Source of the DNA: Treponema sp.
Lineage (GTDB): Bacteria > Spirochaetota > Spirochaetia > Treponematales > Treponemataceae
Assembly: GCA_017616165.1 (NCBI GenBank)
Contig: JAFZYR010000034.1
Location: 1-50,651, forward strand
DNA length: 50,651 bases
Direction: 5' to 3'
Part shown: in pieces, positions 25,179 to 33,741 of the stretch
How positions within the stretch are numbered: the stretch's first letter is position 1
Layout of the letters: each line of letters starts with the position of its first letter
Translations under genes and position numbers: made by a program
The notes under the pieces: model-generated
Told to the model about the DNA's origin: nothing
The model's database searches: none
The model's input: only the letters and a program-made list of their open reading frames with translations

Positions 25179-25661
25179 ATGCCAATAGCATTACAAAAAT
25201 TCGTCAACTTCTTAACAAATCCTATTTTTCTTGCAGGGATTTTCAGTTGGCTCAGCGCACAGTTCCTCAAAACAGTAATTGAGCTGTTTTACGGACGAAT
25301 TAAATCCTTTAAGGTTTTGCTCGAAAGCATGTTCTGGAGAACAGGCGGCATGCCGTCCAGCCATTCTGCGATTGTTACTGCTGTATGTACTTCTATAGGC
25401 ATAAAAGAAGGCCCTGATTCAAGCGTTTTTATACTTTCGCTGCTTTTGACCTTCATTACAATGCGAGATGCTGTAGGTGTAAGAAGATCAAGCGGAGTTC
25501 AATCCAAAAAAATTAACGAAATTGGTACCGAGCTTGAATCAAACGGTTACCTTAAGGAATACAAAACAATTAAAGAGGTAAATGGACATACTCCAATTCA
25601 GGTTATTATGGGAGCAATTCTTGGCCTGGTTATTGGACTTTCAATGTCATTATTAAAATAA
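25179..25661 (+). CDS. Divergent PAP2-family membrane protein (DUF212)
   Basis: The 160-residue protein has about four membrane helices and the block RTGGMPSSHSAIV at 54-66. SSH and the later His137 (GHTP) match the active-site layout of acid phosphatase/vanadium haloperoxidase-like proteins. MRDAVGVRRSSG near 95-106 is also typical of the DUF212 group. Phosphatase activity on a lipid phosphate is inferred from the family only. The Rnf-like cluster's first membrane protein starts eight bases later, so the gene may be its first cistron. AAGAGAG precedes the ATG. Confidence 0.85.
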   Translation: MPIALQKFVNFLTNPIFLAGIFSWLSAQFLKTVIELFYGRIKSFKVLLESMFWRTGGMPSSHSAIVTAVCTSIGIKEGPDSSVFILSLLLTFITMRDAVGVRRSSGVQSKKINEIGTELESNGYLKEYKTIKEVNGHTPIQVIMGAILGLVIGLSMSLLK

Positions 25662-25669
25662 ATTTTAAA

Positions 25670-27055
25670 ATGAATGTATTTAAAAAAATTATACCTGCAA
25701 TAATTTTTGTGGTAATAGCAGTTCTTACAGTAAATTTCCGCTCCATTCCCAAGGGCAAAACCTGGCAGGATTTTAAAGTTTTATATGTTTCCAAGGCAGT
25801 GCCTCAGTCTACGGTAGAAAATATACTTACTTCCAGCGGTGTTGCTGAATATACAGATCTTAAAAATCAGAATGCACCAATAATGCTTGCGCCAAATTCT
25901 ATTGAAGCTGCAATGCTCAAAATTAATATTCTGGAAAAAGAAAACAAATATCTTTTTGACCGTCAGAATTATTTTTATGACAGTAACGGCGAATATCTGC
26001 TTTATTATATTCCGGATGCCTACGAAAAATATCTTGATGATGTAATTTCAACCTTAAAAAAACAGGGCTACAGTGCGGGCATAGACAGTTCACTTAGTTA
26101 TCTATGGCTTTTACCGATACTGGTTACTGCTCTTGCCGTAATACTGATCTTTTTTGCAAAGAACAAGGGCTTTTTTACTTTTTCTGTAGTGATGCCGTGT
26201 GTTTATGTTTTTTGCAATGCCTTTTATTCTTGTGCAATTGCGGCAATCATTTTAATTTTATGCATATTTTTAATTTCGAATATTTATTCAAGAAAGGGTG
26301 GCCTCAAAAAGCTTGGTAAAAACTATCTTTTGATTGCAGCCCTTGTAATTTCTGTTGCTGCAGCCTTTTCAAGCTCAATTCAATGCGGCTTTTTCTACCT
26401 GCTAACAATTGGGGCAAGCCTTTGTGCCATGTTCATTTCTAAAAATCTAAAGGGTATAAGGCTTTCAAAGTCAGATTTTAGTCCGGTTTTTATACGACCT
26501 GCCAGAATGGTTTCTCCTTTTGCAGGAAAAGCCAAAATTGTAATGCCTCTGGTGCTTGTTTTTTCTGTGCTTGTAATTGCTTATTTTGCACTCGGTTCGC
26601 TGAGCATTATCAACACAAAGACTGACACCAAGCTTTTACTGCCGGGTAAGGCTGCCGAACAGGATTCTAAGCTTCCAACGCTGGAAAATTTTTACAGATG
26701 GAACTGGAACGTAATGACAAATCCTTATAAATCCATAAACGTTGAAAATCCGGATGACCTTAATACCGTTTCTTATCCAAGATATGAAGTACAGGACGGA
26801 ATTATAGTTCCATACATGCAGACGCTCACATACGACCAGAGCTTTAAGAAAAATGCGTATGATTCAATAGATAACCTTGATTTTTACTCTATCGAAGGCG
26901 TAATAAAAAGACAGGGAGCAGATTTTAAGGCAGGCTATACCAACAGTGCCTCCTACAATGTAAGCTTTTTCAGCATAATTATGATGATTATCTGCTTTAC
27001 TATGTTACTTTTTATTTATTTTTCCGCTATGATAGGTAAGGGGGGCAGGAAGTGA
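25670..27055 (+). CDS. Membrane protein leading the Rnf-like cluster, unknown family
   Basis: This 461-residue protein has an N-terminal membrane helix (about 7-24) and an extracytoplasmic domain (25-140). A block of about five or six helices spans 143-258, one helix lies at about 290-310, a second extracytoplasmic domain covers 315-430, and a C-terminal helix lies at 436-455. I do not recognise the family, and canonical rnf operons have no counterpart. It has no SGAT flavinylation motif and no Cys cluster. Its stop overlaps the GTG start of rnfC (GTGA), so it is translationally coupled and very likely a subunit or assembly factor of the same complex. No Shine-Dalgarno is evident. Confidence 0.8.
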   Translation: MNVFKKIIPAIIFVVIAVLTVNFRSIPKGKTWQDFKVLYVSKAVPQSTVENILTSSGVAEYTDLKNQNAPIMLAPNSIEAAMLKINILEKENKYLFDRQNYFYDSNGEYLLYYIPDAYEKYLDDVISTLKKQGYSAGIDSSLSYLWLLPILVTALAVILIFFAKNKGFFTFSVVMPCVYVFCNAFYSCAIAAIILILCIFLISNIYSRKGGLKKLGKNYLLIAALVISVAAAFSSSIQCGFFYLLTIGASLCAMFISKNLKGIRLSKSDFSPVFIRPARMVSPFAGKAKIVMPLVLVFSVLVIAYFALGSLSIINTKTDTKLLLPGKAAEQDSKLPTLENFYRWNWNVMTNPYKSINVENPDDLNTVSYPRYEVQDGIIVPYMQTLTYDQSFKKNAYDSIDNLDFYSIEGVIKRQGADFKAGYTNSASYNVSFFSIIMMIICFTMLLFIYFSAMIGKGGRK

Positions 27056-28308
27056 TTCACAATTATAAAAATACACAGAATGCATTTTTACCAAAAACGG
27101 TTGTAATTCCTCTTGTTCAGGAAAAAAACAGCCTTTGCAAACCGGTTATAAAGGTTGGAGAAATTGTAAGCGAAGGACAGATTATTGCTTCCTCAAAAAC
27201 CTCTGCAATTCATTCACCGGTCCCGGGAACAGTAAACGATATATGTCCGGTTCATTGTCCGGATGGAAAAATAGAAAATGCCTTAAAAATCTCAACCAAG
27301 GGTAGCTTTTCTTATCTTGGAAAACAGCTTAAGGCAGAGCAGTGGCAGAGTCTTAGTCCGGCTTCTTTGGAACGCAAGCTTGATGACAAGGGAATTTTAA
27401 ATACCTTCTCATGCACACATCCGCTTTCTGTTACAAATCAGATTAAAAATTCTGCCAAGCTCAAAAATCTTAATCTTATTGTAAGGCTTTTTGACGAAGA
27501 CACTCAGCGCATTTCCGACTCCCTGATGACAACCTTTTATTTTGATCAGATAAAGGAAGGTGCACAGATTCTTGCAAAAATTATTGAAGCAGATTCAATC
27601 ATTTTTGTTATGAGCGCAAAGGATATTAAAGAACGCGGCCTTGAGGATGATGAAAAGCACAAGGTTTATTACTACGGCTTAAATCCAAAAAAATATCTGA
27701 ACGGCTTTAAATACGAAATTATAACCAGCTTTAATAAGGCTATGTATAAAAAGACGGGCATAAAGCTTGCAAAAACTGACTTTTTTACAGACCCTTACAC
27801 AATGTACGATATTTACAATGCAGTTGTTTATGACATTCCTGTTATGACACAGGCTGTTCACTTTACCGGAAACTGCATTCCTGCCAGCTGCTTTTTGAGC
27901 GTAAGAATAGGCTTTACTTTAAAGGAGCTTGTAAATCAGCTTGGAGGACTTATCAAAAATCCGGGAGCTATAATCATAAACGGAAAGAACTGCGGAAGCT
28001 CTGTAAACTGGATGGATGTTCCTGTAACCAAGGCAGTAAAATCCATAGAGTTTGTTTCCAAGGCAAATACAACAGACAGTCAGGTTTATACCTGCGTAAA
28101 ATGCGGAGCCTGCCGCTATAACTGCCCGGTAAATATTGCACCGGATATGCTTTATGAATATGTATTAAGGCATCTGCCAATGCCGCAGGAGTTTATACGC
28201 ACGGCAACTCTCTGTATAAACTGCGGAAAATGCAATAAGGTTTGTCAGGCCCGAATACCTTTATGTCAGGTAATCACTCTGCTCAAGGATAAGTTAGATG
28301 AAAAATAA
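27052..28308 (+). CDS. rnfC: RnfC-like ferredoxin-type subunit lacking the NADH/FMN motifs
   Basis: RnfC is normally the NADH-oxidising soluble subunit of the Rnf complex. This 418-residue protein keeps the N-terminal barrel-sandwich (EGQIIASSKTSAIHSPVPG at 41-59) and two C-terminal 4Fe-4S motifs. These are Cys348/351/354/358 and Cys388/391/394/398; the second ends CQ rather than CP. The region where RnfC has GGAGFPT reads GILNTFSCTHPL (114-125), and the ECEPYLT segment is replaced by a sequence with no acidic-Cys motif. The flavin and NADH sites therefore appear lost. It starts with GTG overlapping the previous stop and overlaps rnfD by 11 bases. Confidence 0.8.
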   Translation: MIHNYKNTQNAFLPKTVVIPLVQEKNSLCKPVIKVGEIVSEGQIIASSKTSAIHSPVPGTVNDICPVHCPDGKIENALKISTKGSFSYLGKQLKAEQWQSLSPASLERKLDDKGILNTFSCTHPLSVTNQIKNSAKLKNLNLIVRLFDEDTQRISDSLMTTFYFDQIKEGAQILAKIIEADSIIFVMSAKDIKERGLEDDEKHKVYYYGLNPKKYLNGFKYEIITSFNKAMYKKTGIKLAKTDFFTDPYTMYDIYNAVVYDIPVMTQAVHFTGNCIPASCFLSVRIGFTLKELVNQLGGLIKNPGAIIINGKNCGSSVNWMDVPVTKAVKSIEFVSKANTTDSQVYTCVKCGACRYNCPVNIAPDMLYEYVLRHLPMPQEFIRTATLCINCGKCNKVCQARIPLCQVITLLKDKLDEK

Positions 28309-29383
28309 ACAGGACAAGCTTAATAAAAATGTAGTTTCTCTTAAGCCATATATTTATGAAAAGCCGTCCATTTCGGCTGTTTCTCTTAAGATTCTTATTC
28401 TGCTTACTCTGCAGATTATCATGCTTTTTATTTCCAAAAGCTTTAATGCAATAATTGTAATTGCCTGCTCAACAATCGGTTCCATCCTGGCAAGTCTTAT
28501 TCATTATCTTTTTATACGCAAAAATAAGTTTTTACTCTTAACAAATCTTATTCAGGGAATGATTGTGGGAATGCTTTTACCCGAAAATTATCCTCCTGTT
28601 ACAGTGCTGTTCATTTCATTTATAACTCTTTTAATCTTTAAGTATATTTTTGAAGACACGGAAAATTTCTGGATTAATATAATCAGCGTTTCGGTTTTGA
28701 TTGCCTATTTTATTGGCAAAAGCTATTTCCCGGATTTTCTTATTACAACAGATTTATTCAACACAAAAAATCCTTCAATTGCACTCATTAATAACGGAAC
28801 CTTCCCGATTTATGATTTTGATTCTTCGTTTACAGGTTATCTGAACACTATGCTGTTTTCTAAGTTTAAGGTAACTCTGCCGCAGGGACTTGTTTCCATG
28901 CTTTGGGATACACATTCGGTAATTCCGGCCTTCCGTTTTAATCTGCTTACGATAATTGCTTCGATTGTACTTTTTTCGGACAATTCTTTTTCACTGCTCA
29001 TACCGACAATCTTCCTTTTTGTTTATGCAGTTTTAGTAAGAATGTTCTTCCCGCTTATGACAGGCGGAACCTTTAATGAAGGAGACATCATTCTTGCCCT
29101 GTTTACAAGCGGAACCCTCTTTGTTGCAGTCTTTATGATTCAATGGTTTGGTACGCATCCAATGACAATAATCGGTAAAATAATTTATGCCTTGTTTGCA
29201 GGCATTGCCGCCTTCTTTATTGTTGGCTGCGGAACCTCGCCAATCGGCATGATTTACGTAGTAATAATCTGCAATATATTAAATCTTCTTATCCGCAACA
29301 TAGAAGAAAATCACATGGACAAAATTATGAACATGATTAGTCCTGAAATACTGGAAAAAAAGATAGAAAAGGAGGAGGAATAA
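28298..29383 (+). CDS. rnfD: RnfD-like membrane subunit without the flavinylation motif
   Basis: The 361-residue protein has about nine or ten membrane helices. Its C-terminal half aligns by eye with RnfD/NqrB: LFTSGTLFVAVFMI, then THPMTIIGKIIYALFAGI, then a Gly-rich loop and a final helix matching the RnfD end. RnfD normally carries FMN covalently on a Thr in an SGAT motif before the sixth helix. The matching stretch here is around FDSSFTGYLNTM and contains no SGAT. It is translated from within the end of rnfC and one base ahead of rnfG. The gene symbol rests on synteny and partial similarity. Confidence 0.75.
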   Translation: MKNKQDKLNKNVVSLKPYIYEKPSISAVSLKILILLTLQIIMLFISKSFNAIIVIACSTIGSILASLIHYLFIRKNKFLLLTNLIQGMIVGMLLPENYPPVTVLFISFITLLIFKYIFEDTENFWINIISVSVLIAYFIGKSYFPDFLITTDLFNTKNPSIALINNGTFPIYDFDSSFTGYLNTMLFSKFKVTLPQGLVSMLWDTHSVIPAFRFNLLTIIASIVLFSDNSFSLLIPTIFLFVYAVLVRMFFPLMTGGTFNEGDIILALFTSGTLFVAVFMIQWFGTHPMTIIGKIIYALFAGIAAFFIVGCGTSPIGMIYVVIICNILNLLIRNIEENHMDKIMNMISPEILEKKIEKEEE

Positions 29384-29384
29384 G

Positions 29385-29864
29385 ATGGCCGAAATTACCA
29401 ACAAAAAGTTCTTTACAAATTATGCCTTTTTCCTTTTGATTCTTGTTTTTGTATTCGGCATTTTAATTTATCCGGTGCTTGCTTCCAAAAAGTCCTGGTC
29501 TGTAAATCTTGGAAACTCCGTTCAGAAGGTTCTGGATGAATATGAAAACGGCAGATATAAGGTAACAGGTGCTGTTGAAATAAACAAACCTATTACAACA
29601 AGCTGTGCCGCCTATACTGTAAATGATACAACAGCAAATAAAACTGTAAACGCAATTATCATTCGTATAACAACGCTGTATGGTCCGCTTCCAGCAGTAT
29701 TTATATATGATCCTTCCGCATATTCGGATAAGGTTGTTTTTGCCGGTTATTCTTCGCTCCACGGACGCGTAAGGACTCAGCTTACCTACGATTCACCGGA
29801 TAAACGAAGGGAATACTGGCAAAAGAAAGTACCGGATATTTTTGAAGGGGGAGGTGAAGACTAA
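29385..29864 (+). CDS. RnfG-position single-pass protein, no FMN site
   Basis: The protein sits between rnfD and rnfE, where rnfG normally is. It has one N-terminal membrane helix (about 13-33) and an extracytoplasmic domain, as RnfG does. It is only 159 residues, against roughly 200 in RnfG, and lacks the SGATxT motif whose Thr binds FMN. The C-terminal domain contains IIIRITTLYGPLPAVFIYD and GYSSLHGRVRTQL, which I cannot align with RnfG. It is either an extreme RnfG derivative or a replacement subunit. Its stop shares one base with the rnfE start (TAATG). Confidence 0.65.
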   Translation: MAEITNKKFFTNYAFFLLILVFVFGILIYPVLASKKSWSVNLGNSVQKVLDEYENGRYKVTGAVEINKPITTSCAAYTVNDTTANKTVNAIIIRITTLYGPLPAVFIYDPSAYSDKVVFAGYSSLHGRVRTQLTYDSPDKRREYWQKKVPDIFEGGGED

Positions 29865-30481
29865 TGAAAAGACGTTCTGTTTATTTACTTATTGCAACAA
29901 TTCTTGCAATTTTAGTGCCTTCTCCGGGCCGTTTTGTTTATGGTGTTACTCTTGTGCTTGAGCTTAATATTTTAATGCTCATTGGAACTCTTTCAGTTTC
30001 TCTTGTAAAAAAGATGAAGCTCGAAGAAATTAATACACTCATTGTTCTTATACTCATCATTTCTTCAACCATTCTTTGCAGGCAGATAATGATTGTATTC
30101 CAGCCGGAAATTATGCTTACGCTTGGCTTTATAGTTTATCTTATGCCGGTTTCGTTCTTTGTCATTGGCTATGTTTTTTCCAACAACGAAATGCAGCTTA
30201 AGGAAAGACTTCGTATAAACATGGTTCATATTCTTACTTTCTCTGTTTATGCGCTTTTATTCTTCCTGTTAAGAGATATCTTTGGCTACGGAACCTTTAC
30301 CTTCTTTGGTAAAAATCATCAGATTTTTGAAAAGGTGATAATCCCGGATAACCGCCTGGGCTTTTTCTCAATCTTTGCTTCAATTCCGGGTGCTATGGTG
30401 CTTTCTTCGGTGCTGCTTTTTATTCATATTTATGTGCGTAATAAAATTGCAATAATTAAAAGAGCGGAGGTAAAAAAATGA
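29864..30481 (+). CDS. rnfE: RnfE-like membrane subunit lacking [2Fe-2S] cysteines
   Basis: The 205-residue protein has six predicted membrane helices. Its C-terminal part (FLLRDIFGYGTFTFFG and ASIPGAMVLSSVLLF) matches the RnfE pattern REIxGxGTLF and PPGAF. RnfA and RnfE each supply two cysteines, in GLCP-type and NCxxLG-type motifs, to a membrane-embedded [2Fe-2S] cluster. Here the first motif's place reads LELNILMLIG. The only cysteine is in TILCRQ, which is not in the motif context. The cluster should therefore be absent. It overlaps rnfA by four bases. Confidence 0.72.
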   Translation: MKRRSVYLLIATILAILVPSPGRFVYGVTLVLELNILMLIGTLSVSLVKKMKLEEINTLIVLILIISSTILCRQIMIVFQPEIMLTLGFIVYLMPVSFFVIGYVFSNNEMQLKERLRINMVHILTFSVYALLFFLLRDIFGYGTFTFFGKNHQIFEKVIIPDNRLGFFSIFASIPGAMVLSSVLLFIHIYVRNKIAIIKRAEVKK

Positions 30482-31032
30482 GCTTTTTAAGTACTTCGCT
30501 TTATTATATTTGCTTTGCCTCGGTAATCCTTATTTATGGAATTGGCACAAACAATGTTATTGAGTTTGATGCCACCAAGGTAAAAAACATTACCTTCTGT
30601 ACAAAGATTTTAATTTCAATTCTCATTTCTTCCATGCTTTCATGGTTTGTAACTAAGGGAATACTCGTCCCATTAAAGATAGCCGAGCTTTTCCCGCTTG
30701 TAAGCTTCCTCATTTTTATTCTGATTAATGCCTTCCTGGAGGCTCTGGTTCGTCTTACAAGCGGCAAATCTGCTACAGAGTTTGTTTTTTCTTATCTGGT
30801 AATTATTCTTTCGGTTTCAGAAAGCACTTCGTTTGTAAATACAGTTACTATTTCCTTCAGCTGTATTCTTTCGGTGCTCCTGCTGCTTCCGTTTATAAAT
30901 GCTTTTAAACGCAGCAATTACAAATCAGATACAGAAAAATATTTTTGCAGGCTTTTCCTTTACATTGCAATTATAATTCTTATTATTTCTGTATTTGATG
31001 TTTTATGGTTTAATCCGGGGGTTATAAAATGA
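30478..31032 (+). CDS. rnfA: RnfA-like membrane subunit lacking [2Fe-2S] cysteines
   Basis: The 184-residue protein has six membrane helices. The central stretch (LVPLKIAELFPLVSFLIFI and LVRLTSGKSATEF) lines up well with RnfA (LRPLGIEYLRTMSFILVI and VHKTSPTLYRLLG). Where RnfA has GLCPFMG the sequence around residues 20-30 has no cysteine. Where RnfA has TTNCAVLG the sequence reads LSVSESTSF. Both ligands of the membrane cluster are thus missing, as in the RnfE partner. It overlaps both neighbours by ATGA. Confidence 0.72.
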   Translation: MSFLSTSLYYICFASVILIYGIGTNNVIEFDATKVKNITFCTKILISILISSMLSWFVTKGILVPLKIAELFPLVSFLIFILINAFLEALVRLTSGKSATEFVFSYLVIILSVSESTSFVNTVTISFSCILSVLLLLPFINAFKRSNYKSDTEKYFCRLFLYIAIIILIISVFDVLWFNPGVIK

Positions 31033-31640
31033 TTTTAGCAATAATCCTTTTGATTTTAATTATTCTTACTGTTTCAATCCTCCTTTTATTTTTATTTTAC
31101 ATACTGTTTCCATCGATTCACGGTCAGAATAAGATAAGTGAGGATCCTGTAATTGCCGACAGCGAAATTGAATATATAAAACCTATAATTGAGCAGACTG
31201 AGGTTTCTGATATGAAGGCTCTGGTGCTCTGTTCGTGCAATAAAAGCTTTGAAAAGGAACGCGATATTTTTAACGAAGGCTATTCCTGCACACTGGTTAA
31301 GGAATATTCAGGTACCGGCTGTGACTGTAAATATGCCTGTATAGGACTTGGTGACTGTACAAAAATCTGTCCTCAGCAGGCAATTATCATCAAAAACCGT
31401 ACTGCAGTTATTACAGAGCTTTGTATTGGCTGCGGAAAATGTATTGATGTATGTCCTTTGCATATTATCCGTCTTGTTCCAAAGGATACAAAGGAATATA
31501 CACTCTGTGCAAACAAATCGGATGAAAAATCCTCCTGCAGTGAAGAGTCAAAAACACAAAAAGTTTTGTGGAATGCAAAAAAACACTTTAAAATATGGGA
31601 AACTTGTTATAAAATATTTGAACGGATTATTAAAAGTTAA
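31029..31640 (+). CDS. rnfB: RnfB-like ferredoxin subunit lacking the first Fe-S domain
   Basis: The 203-residue protein has an N-terminal membrane helix (about 3-27) and a two-cluster ferredoxin domain. Cys100/104/110/114 lie in a CxxxCxGLGDCxxxCP motif diagnostic of RnfB, and Cys132/135/138/142 in a CxGCGKCxxxCP motif. RnfB normally has a separate 4Fe-4S domain after the anchor (CGxCGYxxC). Here residues 28-60 hold only an acidic linker. The C-terminus adds a basic tail. It is the last cistron of the cluster; 79 bases separate it from the GH57-like gene. Confidence 0.8.
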   Translation: MILAIILLILIILTVSILLLFLFYILFPSIHGQNKISEDPVIADSEIEYIKPIIEQTEVSDMKALVLCSCNKSFEKERDIFNEGYSCTLVKEYSGTGCDCKYACIGLGDCTKICPQQAIIIKNRTAVITELCIGCGKCIDVCPLHIIRLVPKDTKEYTLCANKSDEKSSCSEESKTQKVLWNAKKHFKIWETCYKIFERIIKS

Positions 31641-31719
31641 AAGCATAAAAAGGGGAAAATGCTTTATTAAATAAACGAAAAGGAGAAAGAAACGGCAAGC
31701 AGGGTGGGAAGCCGTATAT

Positions 31720-33729
31720 GTGAATATGAATTCAATATACGTATGCTTCAATTTAAGATCACTGTCTGTAAGCACTGACGCTACCGAAGAATACGATAAA
31801 GTATATCAGTCTGTTTATAAGCCTCTTGCCAAGTTTTTATATTCTCATCCCCAGTTCAAATTTTCTTTTTCTTTTACAGGTCCTCAATTAGTTTTTTACA
31901 AAAAAAAGCACACAGAATTCATTACTATCTTAAAAGAGCTGGTAGAACGTAACCAGGTAGAGCTTTTGGGAGGCGGTTTTTATTCTCCGGTGCTCCCTTT
32001 GCTGTTCAATGTAGACCGTAATACTCAGATAGACATGCTCAGTACCGAAATAAGGCAGACAATTGGTAAAAGGCCTCGCGGTATAACCTTATTTGCAGAT
32101 ATCTGGGATTCTTCCATGGTAAATAATCTTCAGACCAGCGGAATTGAATACGCATTGCTTGATTCGTGGTCTATTCCCGAAAGTAAAAGACGTTTTCTTT
32201 ATTATATAATGACAGACCTAGGCAAATCTGTTGAGCTCATTCCTTATTACAACGAGCTTGCGCCTTTTGCCGACACAGCCTGCGATGCTTTTGATAAGAA
32301 CATTTGTAAAGCTGTCGAAAAAACTGAACGCCAGGATGATTATTTTCAGTTTTCACCGGACAAAATTATTGTTTTTAGCCTTACACACGAAGCAATCCAG
32401 AGCCTCATAGAAAATAAATGGTTTGATAAGCTTTCGGCATATCTTGAAGAAAATCAGGATTCCAGATTAAAGAGTGCTACAATTGACGAATACCGCAAAA
32501 AACAGCCTATGAAGATTCCGGTTTATATTGCTTCTACAATGAATAAAACCCTTAATCAATGGTGCGGTTATTCAATAAGAAACAAGTCTAGAGCCGGAGT
32601 TAAAAATACTGTTTATGATTTTATGGAATGCTACGAGCACTCTCAAAGGCTTTACAACCACATTACCTATATGACCATCCTCATCAATCAGTATCAAAAC
32701 GATAAAATGAGGAAAAAGGCTGCCCGTGAAAAGCTGCTTGAGGCCCAGAACGGAACAGCTCTGCTTACAACCTTACACGGACCATACTGCAATACAAAAT
32801 ACCGTCAGGAAGCCTACAGGGCTCTTATAAATGCCGAAAAGTTTATACGCGATGACAATAAATTTATTGAAGGCATAAGCCGTTTTGATTATACAAACGA
32901 CGGAATTAATGAATATGTATGCCGAATGCAATCTTATTTTTCTTATATCAGTCTGCTTGGAGGAAGCATCCAAGAGCTTGATATAATGAAAAACTGCGGA
33001 AACTATGCAGACAACCTTAACCGTGTATTTGAATATGACGGGGTAGAGGACGGCTATAAACGCGGTTTACTTGTAGATCATCTTTTTGACAACGAGCAGT
33101 TCAGCCGTTATATTAACGGAGATGCTGCAGGAGACGGGGTATTTTCAAGGATTATTTACAAGGAAGTTAAATTTTCTGCAAGCAAAAAAGAGCTTTTACT
33201 GCTTGCAGAGGCAGAATATAAGCCAACACATCAAAAGGTTAGCCTGCGCAAAAAGTATATCTTTAATTCCAACGGCATGACTGTTCAATACATACTCAAA
33301 AACGAAAGCGCCAAGCCCATGAATCTTAAGCTTGCGGTAGAATCTAACTTTGCTGATGTAAATTTTGAAGGTCAGACAGTTTCGTATTTTAATATAGAAG
33401 CAGCTCAAAAGGATCAGGTATATGTTCTGGAGCCTAAAAAAGCCGGACAGGTAATTGCAAGGACAAAAGAAAATAACGATGTTCAGGTAATAAGACTTAC
33501 AGATACAGTAAAGGGTGTCTCCTTTAGCTTTGAACCAAACGAGGGCTGCGGTTACTATTATTGCCCTATTGTATTTAAGCGTCCGGATTATGATACATCT
33601 AAGCTTGTTACAAGTGCTGCCACCTTTGTTTCTACAATGTTCTGGAATGTAGACATAGAAAGTGGCAAAGAAACAGAAAAGACAATAAACTTTACAATTA
33701 CTTCTGTAAAGAAAGAGAAAAAAAACTAA
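31720..33729 (+). CDS. GH57-like protein with degenerate active site
   Basis: The 669-residue protein resembles GH57 4-alpha-glucanotransferases and amylases with the C-terminal DUF1925/DUF1926 beta domain. Motif 2 reads ELLGGGFYSPVLP at 81-93; the family has GGPFYEPILP. In motif 3 (GITLFADIWDS, 121-131), the position of the nucleophilic Glu (ERVWEP) is Ala126. The segment with the acid/base Asp (VVFDDGEKFG) is shortened to IIVFSLTHE at 216-224. The motif 1 HQP is absent too. It is probably a non-catalytic or altered-function homologue, perhaps binding glucan. The start may be the GTG at 31720 or the ATG at 31726; there is no close Shine-Dalgarno. Confidence 0.8.
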   Translation: MNMNSIYVCFNLRSLSVSTDATEEYDKVYQSVYKPLAKFLYSHPQFKFSFSFTGPQLVFYKKKHTEFITILKELVERNQVELLGGGFYSPVLPLLFNVDRNTQIDMLSTEIRQTIGKRPRGITLFADIWDSSMVNNLQTSGIEYALLDSWSIPESKRRFLYYIMTDLGKSVELIPYYNELAPFADTACDAFDKNICKAVEKTERQDDYFQFSPDKIIVFSLTHEAIQSLIENKWFDKLSAYLEENQDSRLKSATIDEYRKKQPMKIPVYIASTMNKTLNQWCGYSIRNKSRAGVKNTVYDFMECYEHSQRLYNHITYMTILINQYQNDKMRKKAAREKLLEAQNGTALLTTLHGPYCNTKYRQEAYRALINAEKFIRDDNKFIEGISRFDYTNDGINEYVCRMQSYFSYISLLGGSIQELDIMKNCGNYADNLNRVFEYDGVEDGYKRGLLVDHLFDNEQFSRYINGDAAGDGVFSRIIYKEVKFSASKKELLLLAEAEYKPTHQKVSLRKKYIFNSNGMTVQYILKNESAKPMNLKLAVESNFADVNFEGQTVSYFNIEAAQKDQVYVLEPKKAGQVIARTKENNDVQVIRLTDTVKGVSFSFEPNEGCGYYYCPIVFKRPDYDTSKLVTSAATFVSTMFWNVDIESGKETEKTINFTITSVKKEKKN

Positions 33730-33741
33730 TAAGCTTTGCTT

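Noticed and set aside
25670..31640. Reading the cluster as an ordinary NADH:ferredoxin Rnf pump
   Set aside because: Gene order fits, but the NADH, FMN and [2Fe-2S] motifs are missing from their expected positions in five subunits.
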